Shown one piece after another: positions 59,754-64,000 of a stretch of DNA of 64,000 nt. The position numbers and the translations under genes were made by a program. How positions within the stretch are numbered: position 1 is the first letter of the stretch; every line of letters begins with the position of its first letter. Origin of the DNA: an uncultured Collinsella sp. (GTDB lineage Bacteria; Actinomycetota; Coriobacteriia; Coriobacteriales; Coriobacteriaceae); contig UQTW01000001.1 of the NCBI GenBank assembly GCA_900544115.1, positions 1 through 64,000 of the forward strand. Direction: 5' to 3'. The notes beneath the pieces are model-generated. The model was not told where the DNA came from and ran no database searches. It was given only the letters and a program-made list of their open reading frames with translations.

Positions 59754-60689
59754 GTGAACATCCTGGTTTTGCTGCCCGTCAACGACCGCCATCGCGCAAT
59801 TCTTGAGTCGAGCGCTCCGGGCGAGGACTTTATCTACACGAGCTCCGACGCCGCCACGCGCGAGCAGGTCGCCGATGCCGACGTGATCCTGGGCAACATC
59901 GACCCTGACATGCTCACGGCATGCGAGCATCTCCAGCTGTTGCAATTGCAGACCGCCGGCTATGACGACTACCTTGCCGCCGGCACCGTGCCGGCCGACG
60001 CCAAGCTGTCTTGCTCGATCGGCGCCTACGGTCAGGCCGTAAGCGAGCACATGTTTGCCATGGTGCTGTCAATGATGAAGCACCTGCCCGACTACCAGGA
60101 CCTGCAGCGCGAACATCGCTGGGAGGATTTAGGTCCGGTCACCTCGCTCAAAAACGCCAACGTGCTGGTGCTGGGCGCGGGCGACATTGGCGGCCACTTT
60201 GCCACGCTCTGCCGCAGCATGGGCGCGCACGTCCGCGGCATCAAGCGCCATCCGCTCGTCTACCCCATTGTGTTTGAGGACATGGACGGCATGGACGCCC
60301 TGCCCGAGCGCCTGGCCGAGGCCGACGTCGTCGCATCCTTTATGCCCAGCACACCCGAGACCCGCGGCCTGGCGAACGCCGAGTTCTTCGCCGCGATGAA
60401 GCCGGGCACCTTCTTTGCCAACGGCGGCCGCGGCGATCTTGTGGTCGCCGACGACTTGGTTGCCGCCCTGGAGTCGGGACATCTTGCCGGCGCTGCGGTC
60501 GACGTCACCGACCCCGAGCCCCTGCCTGCGACAAGCCCCCTGTGGGATGCGCCCAACATGCTCATCACGCCGCACGTCTCCGGCTGGTTCCACCTGGCAG
60601 CCACGCTCAACAACGTGGTCGACATCGCCGCGGAGAATCTGCGTCACCTGCAGGCCGGCGAAACTTTACGTTGTTGGATCGAGCACTGA
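59754..60689 (+). CDS. D-isomer-specific 2-hydroxyacid dehydrogenase
   Basis: This 311-residue NAD(P)-dependent enzyme has the nucleotide motif LGAGDIGGHFA near residue 140, and catalytic Arg in NGGRGDLVVADDL, Glu in DVTDPEPLP and His in TPHVSGW. The start is GTG 59754 with AAAGGA upstream; earlier in-frame reading crosses a REP-like repeat. It reduces 2-keto acids to D-2-hydroxyacids, but which is not clear. Confidence 0.9.
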   Translation: MNILVLLPVNDRHRAILESSAPGEDFIYTSSDAATREQVADADVILGNIDPDMLTACEHLQLLQLQTAGYDDYLAAGTVPADAKLSCSIGAYGQAVSEHMFAMVLSMMKHLPDYQDLQREHRWEDLGPVTSLKNANVLVLGAGDIGGHFATLCRSMGAHVRGIKRHPLVYPIVFEDMDGMDALPERLAEADVVASFMPSTPETRGLANAEFFAAMKPGTFFANGGRGDLVVADDLVAALESGHLAGAAVDVTDPEPLPATSPLWDAPNMLITPHVSGWFHLAATLNNVVDIAAENLRHLQAGETLRCWIEH

Positions 60690-60692
60690 TTT

Positions 60693-60881
60693 GTTCCGGC
60701 GTTTTACCAAACGCCGGAACCCCTCGACGCTGCGCTCTTAGGTTCCGCCGTTCTAACGAACGGCGGACCACTCGACGCTGCGAGCCCGCCGTTTGAGCCA
60801 ATCTGCCGTTCAATTTCAAAGGCGCGACCAGAAGGTCAGCGCCTTTTCATTTCACGGCACCTTGGCTCAAACGGCGGGCTC
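60693..60881. repeat. Cluster of three hairpins after the dehydrogenase gene
   Basis: Hairpin 1 (60693-60720) has 12-bp perfect arms GTTCCGGCGTTT. Hairpin 2 (60741-60769) pairs GGTTCCGCCGTTC with GAACGGCGGACC. Hairpin 3 (60782-60801 with 60862-60881) has 20-bp perfect arms and nested stems inside. CTCGACGCTGCG separates 1 from 2 and 2 from 3. The interval 60690-61129 holds this cluster and two REP-like hairpins and no gene. Confidence 0.85.
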
Positions 60882-60983
60882 TCGCTGGCGTGCGCTCTAC
60901 CTGCGGCGTTTCGCTGGCGTCGGCTTCATCTGCAAGCCTTAGCAGTTCCGTCTTGCCGTTGGCGTTGTGGCATTTGCCCAGAT

Positions 60984-61023
60984 AAAACCTGCCAAAATAA
61001 ACCTGTCCCTTTTTGGTGGGTTT
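60984..61023. repeat. REP-like hairpin, copy 9
   Basis: CCTGCCAAAA pairs with TTTTGGTGGG using two wobble pairs, with the GGGACAGG core in the loop on the minus strand. Confidence 0.75.
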
Positions 61024-61053
61024 GGCGCAATGGGGTCAGGTTGGCTTGCGCCA
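61023..61053. repeat. REP-like hairpin, copy 10
   Basis: TGGCGCAA (61023-61030) pairs with TTGCGCCA (61046-61053); the loop contains GGGGTCAGG on the plus strand. Confidence 0.8.
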
Positions 61054-61129
61054 TACCGGTAGTTCTGTCTGCGACACTCTCGCCAAAGTGATATCAAACA
61101 TACATCTAGCGTTTTCGACACTTCGCTTA

Positions 61130-61312
61130 TTAGAGCCAGTCCGTCTCCTCGTCATAGCGGTCCGAATAGGCGTTACGCTTGAGTTCTTCAGCACTCGTTG
61201 GTCGCGCCTTGGACACGTCGACCCCTGACTCATGGCAAGCGGCGACGAACAGCTGTAAACCCCGATCAATAAGCTGAGCCCCACGCTCGGCCTTCATTTC
61301 TTCGGCTCGCAT
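61130..61312 (-). CDS. Small hypothetical protein, 60 aa
   Basis: The protein starts MRAEEMKAERGAQLIDRGLQL and ends SDRYDEETDWL. Its ATG follows directly on the TAA of the aminopeptidase gene (TAAATG), an arrangement that allows coupled translation. It is charged and mostly helical; I do not recognise it, though its size and charge would fit an antitoxin-like or regulatory protein. Coding is moderately supported. Confidence 0.45.
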   Translation of the reverse strand: MRAEEMKAERGAQLIDRGLQLFVAACHESGVDVSKARPTSAEELKRNAYSDRYDEETDWL

Positions 61313-62698
61313 TTAGAGTTCCACGCTTTCGGCGCCGTTGATGGTTAGGTTGCGCTCGTAGAAGGCGGTGAGGGCGCGGATGGCGTACATCACGTCGCGC
61401 ACGCCGCCGGTCTCGTAGCTCGAGTGCATGGCAAGCTGCGGCAGGCCCACGTCCACGGCATGCATGCTCGCCTGCATGTTCGACAGGTTGCCGAGCGTGG
61501 AGCCACCCGCCATATCGCTCTTGTTTGCGAAGGCCTGCGTGGGTACGTCAGTGTCATCGCAGATGGCCTGGAACACCGCGCGACTAAAGGCATCGGTGCA
61601 GTAGTGCTGGTTGGCGGCCTCCTTGATGACGATGCCGCCGTTGAGCACAACCTGGTTGCGGGCGTCGCACTTCTCGGCGTGGTTGGGGTGCACGGCATGC
61701 GCGTTGTCGCAGCTCACGAGCATCGAAGCGGCAAGCGCACGGTGGTACGACTCGTCGTCAAAGCCCAGCGAGCCGTTAATGCGGCGCAGTGCATCGGCCA
61801 AGAACGTCGACATGGCGCCCTGCTTGGTCTCGGAGCCAACCTCCTCATTATCAAAGCAGCAGAAGACCGAAACGTCGTGCGCGTTCTCGGCACCCAAAAA
61901 TGCCTGCAGCGAGGTGTAGGCGCAGGCCAGGTCGTCGAGCTTGGGCGTCGAGATAAACTCGTCGGCCCAGCCCCAAATGCGCGCATCCTGACGATTGACC
62001 AGGAACAGATCGCGGCCCAAAATTTGCTCGGGCTCAACGTCCAGTTCGTCGGCGATCAGGGCGTCAAAATCTCCCTGCTTAAGGTCACCGGCGCTGATGA
62101 GCGGGCACAGGTCGACGGCGCGATTGGGAGCAAAGCCCTCGTTAACGCCGCGGTTCATATGGATAGCAAGGCTCGGGATAATAGCGACCTCGCGCTCGGT
62201 GGCAAGCAGACGACTCTCGATACGGTCGCCCTCGCGTACCAACACGCGGCCCGCGAGTGCCAGCGGACGATCGAACCAGGTGTAGTCGATCATGCCGCCG
62301 TAGGCCTCGGTGTTCAGGCGCAGCGTCTCGCCCGCGCCGTCAAGCTCAGGCACGGCCTTGACCTTAAACGTCGGCGAATCGCTGTGCGACGCCGTGAGCT
62401 GAAAATGATAGTCGCCGGCAACGCCGTCCTCGCCCCACGTAGCAGCCAGGTCCTCGCCCACCTTAAAGGCAACAACGCTCGAGGTATTGCGCTGCGTGTA
62501 ATAACGCCCGCCTGGTTCGATGTCCCACGCCGCATTCTCGGGCAGGTAGGTAAAGCCCGCCTCGTCGAGCTCGGCCATAATGGTCGCCGCCGTATGGAAC
62601 ATGCTGGGGCATGCCTCGATAAAGTCGATAAGGTCGTTGGCGGCCTCGATATCATCGGCCGTCACATGCGCGCGCTCGGGCGTTTCCTGATCCGTCAT
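61313..62698 (-). CDS. M18-family aminopeptidase
   Basis: This 461-residue zinc enzyme removes N-terminal acidic or neutral residues from peptides. Motifs are LTASHSDSPTFKVK, CFDNEEVGSETKQGAMS, NHAEKCDAR with the preceding HAVHP, and DMAGGSTLGNLSN. ATG 62698 (MTDQETPERAHV) has AAAGGGGAG upstream. It is a DnpEP/M18 type; substrate preference is not predictable here. Confidence 0.95.
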   Translation of the reverse strand: MTDQETPERAHVTADDIEAANDLIDFIEACPSMFHTAATIMAELDEAGFTYLPENAAWDIEPGGRYYTQRNTSSVVAFKVGEDLAATWGEDGVAGDYHFQLTASHSDSPTFKVKAVPELDGAGETLRLNTEAYGGMIDYTWFDRPLALAGRVLVREGDRIESRLLATEREVAIIPSLAIHMNRGVNEGFAPNRAVDLCPLISAGDLKQGDFDALIADELDVEPEQILGRDLFLVNRQDARIWGWADEFISTPKLDDLACAYTSLQAFLGAENAHDVSVFCCFDNEEVGSETKQGAMSTFLADALRRINGSLGFDDESYHRALAASMLVSCDNAHAVHPNHAEKCDARNQVVLNGGIVIKEAANQHYCTDAFSRAVFQAICDDTDVPTQAFANKSDMAGGSTLGNLSNMQASMHAVDVGLPQLAMHSSYETGGVRDVMYAIRALTAFYERNLTINGAESVEL

Positions 62699-62859
62699 GC
62701 TCTCCCCTTTCGCTGGGTTGATGGTCCCCTCCAGCATACCCCGCCGCGCCAGTGCCGTGCCTTTCATTCCATGTTTAATCCCGCGCCGCTCGCCAAGTTG
62801 AGCCATCATGCCCGCACTCCTTTTGCGACAATTACGCTAACAGGACGAAAGGAGCCGTC

Positions 62860-63945
62860 ATGAAGCCACGTAACATTGCCATCGCCTGCGGTGTCGCGGG
62901 AGTCGCCGTCGGCCTTGCCGCTGCCACCGGCACCGTTTATCACAAACAAATCAAGTCCGCCGCGTCACTCAAACGCTTGACCGGCTACACGGATGGCTAT
63001 GACCTGTACGCAATCGACATCGCCTACGACTACGATCTTGATCGCATCATCGCCGCTGGCGTGCGCGATGACCAGGCCTACATCGATGCCGTGGTGGCGC
63101 AGGTGCTGCCCGGTGTGCCGGCACATGTCCAGGCGCCCCAGTTTGCCTGCAGCGCTTTTGTCGCCGTAGATGCCGAAGGCCGCGTGCGCACCGGTCGCAA
63201 TTACGACTTTAAGGACGACACCTCGGCGCTGCTGGTGCGCAATCACCCACGCGGCGGTTATGCCTCCATCGGGTTTGCCGCCCTTAACAACCTGGGCGAT
63301 AACACTCCGCTCGACTCCGTCGCCGGACGCGCCGCCGCACTCATGGGTCCGTTTGCCCAGCTCGACGGTGTTAACGAGTGCGGCGTGTCCATTGCCGTAC
63401 TCACCCTGGATTCCAAGCCCTGTGACCAGGACACGCAACGCCCCGTCATCAATACCTCGCTCGCCATCCGTCTGGTGCTCGACCGTGCCACCACCACGCA
63501 AGAGGCCGTCGACCTGCTTTCTGCCTACGACATGCACGCCATGGCAGGACGCGATTACCACTTCTTTATCAACGACGCCGCCGGTGACGCGCGCGTAGTA
63601 GAGTGGGATCCGCGCGATCCGGACCGCGCTTTCAAAGCGACTCCTGTACGCCAGGTTACAAACTTCTACGCCTGCTATGGCGACGAAGTGCTGCCCAACC
63701 AAAAGAATGGCGAGCTGGGCCATGGTAAAGAGCGCGCCGTCGCAATCGCCGATGTCCTCGACGCCCATGCCGGCGCCCAAGACGAGACAGTCGCTTGGAA
63801 GGCCCTGCGCGCCGCAGCACAAGAGCCCAATCCGGAAGACATCACCAGCAACACGCAATGGTCGGTCGTCTTTGACAATACCGAACCCGCCGCCGCTATT
63901 ACGCTGCGCCGCCACTGGGGCGACGTCGACGCCTTCGCACTGTAA
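62860..63945 (+). CDS. Choloylglycine hydrolase-family (linear amide C-N hydrolase) protein
   Basis: This 361-residue protein has an N-terminal hydrophobic helix (IACGVAGVAVGLAAATG), then an Ntn-hydrolase domain whose likely nucleophile is Cys in FACSAFVAVDAEGRVRTGRNYDF, about 90 residues in, needing processing to expose it. NECGVSIAVLTL and NTSLAIRLVLDRATTTQEAVD complete the family pattern. Members include bile-salt hydrolases and N-acylethanolamine or penicillin amidases; the export signal argues for an extracytoplasmic amide substrate. AAAGGAG lies before the ATG. Confidence 0.85.
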   Translation: MKPRNIAIACGVAGVAVGLAAATGTVYHKQIKSAASLKRLTGYTDGYDLYAIDIAYDYDLDRIIAAGVRDDQAYIDAVVAQVLPGVPAHVQAPQFACSAFVAVDAEGRVRTGRNYDFKDDTSALLVRNHPRGGYASIGFAALNNLGDNTPLDSVAGRAAALMGPFAQLDGVNECGVSIAVLTLDSKPCDQDTQRPVINTSLAIRLVLDRATTTQEAVDLLSAYDMHAMAGRDYHFFINDAAGDARVVEWDPRDPDRAFKATPVRQVTNFYACYGDEVLPNQKNGELGHGKERAVAIADVLDAHAGAQDETVAWKALRAAAQEPNPEDITSNTQWSVVFDNTEPAAAITLRRHWGDVDAFAL

Positions 63946-64000
63946 GGAGCCAGGCCCGTCGACCTTACGCTCCCTGACGTTGCTTACATTTCTATACGCT

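Noticed and set aside
60939..61121. 60-codon frame on the minus strand
   Set aside because: It translates the REP-like repeat; a similar PKRDRFILAG string appears wherever the repeat is read in this frame.

Overview
The window reads as a chromosomal segment of a gut actinobacterium of the class Coriobacteriia, most likely Collinsella. This is an inference from high GC, CGC/CTG-rich codon use, actinobacterial-type gene content and the intergenic hairpin style; no rRNA or tRNA gene was found to test it. Nearly all genes are housekeeping, transport or regulation, but the intergenic DNA is unusually rich in inverted repeats.

Layout. 1-4530: an FMN-riboswitch operon on the minus strand (ribU, a fused double-ATPase ecfA, ecfT) followed closely by two FMN-binding split-barrel genes. 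4697-6419: an IS110-family element whose transposase carries an extra C-terminal helix-turn-helix and which is bracketed by perfect 38-bp inverted repeats. 6446-8473: groES-groEL. 8611-8809: a 199-bp palindrome. 8897-14754: a YtcJ-like amidohydrolase, an M20 peptidase, a zinc-ribbon membrane protein and a YitT protein. 14961-16436: an Asp23/DUF2273/AmaP envelope-stress operon; then yebC. 17574-22676: a minus-strand run of a GT-C-like membrane protein, lgt, nfu, dCMP deaminase and coaX. 22869-24572: an OPT transporter. 24773-28240: a large LAxTG-anchored coiled-coil/CAP surface protein with a G9 tract just after its signal peptide.

28548-36229: a DUF389 membrane protein, a small exported protein, and a 1587-residue double activase/2-hydroxyacyl-CoA dehydratase-like protein behind its own TetR regulator. 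36371-36700: a 41-codon gene for a hydrophobic peptide with a LexA-like box at its promoter, an SD-sequestering hairpin and a convergent antisense promoter; this looks like an SOS-inducible type I toxin-antitoxin locus and is the most interesting feature here. 37065-43745: a HAD phosphatase, a TetR/MFS pair, amt-glnK behind GlnR-like boxes, a CmpB-type membrane protein and an HD protein. 43974-50531: a divergent DXS-like enzyme, an array of alternating inverted repeats, a glutamate-type ABC importer and a class I glutamine-amidotransferase-type hydrolase. 50643-54070: an ABC-2 exporter and a DUF2975/XRE pair. 54301-63945: an Hpt protein with a GGDEF-REC-HD-GYP protein, an alpha/beta hydrolase, a radical SAM protein, a SEC-C methionine aminopeptidase, a D-2-hydroxyacid dehydrogenase, an M18 aminopeptidase and a choloylglycine-hydrolase-family enzyme.

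Two dispersed repeat classes recur: REP-like hairpins with variable stems but a conserved loop core (GGGACAGG or GGGGTCAGG), several abutting stop codons and probably serving as terminators; and larger palindromes with 16-20 bp arms and 25-28 nt loops.
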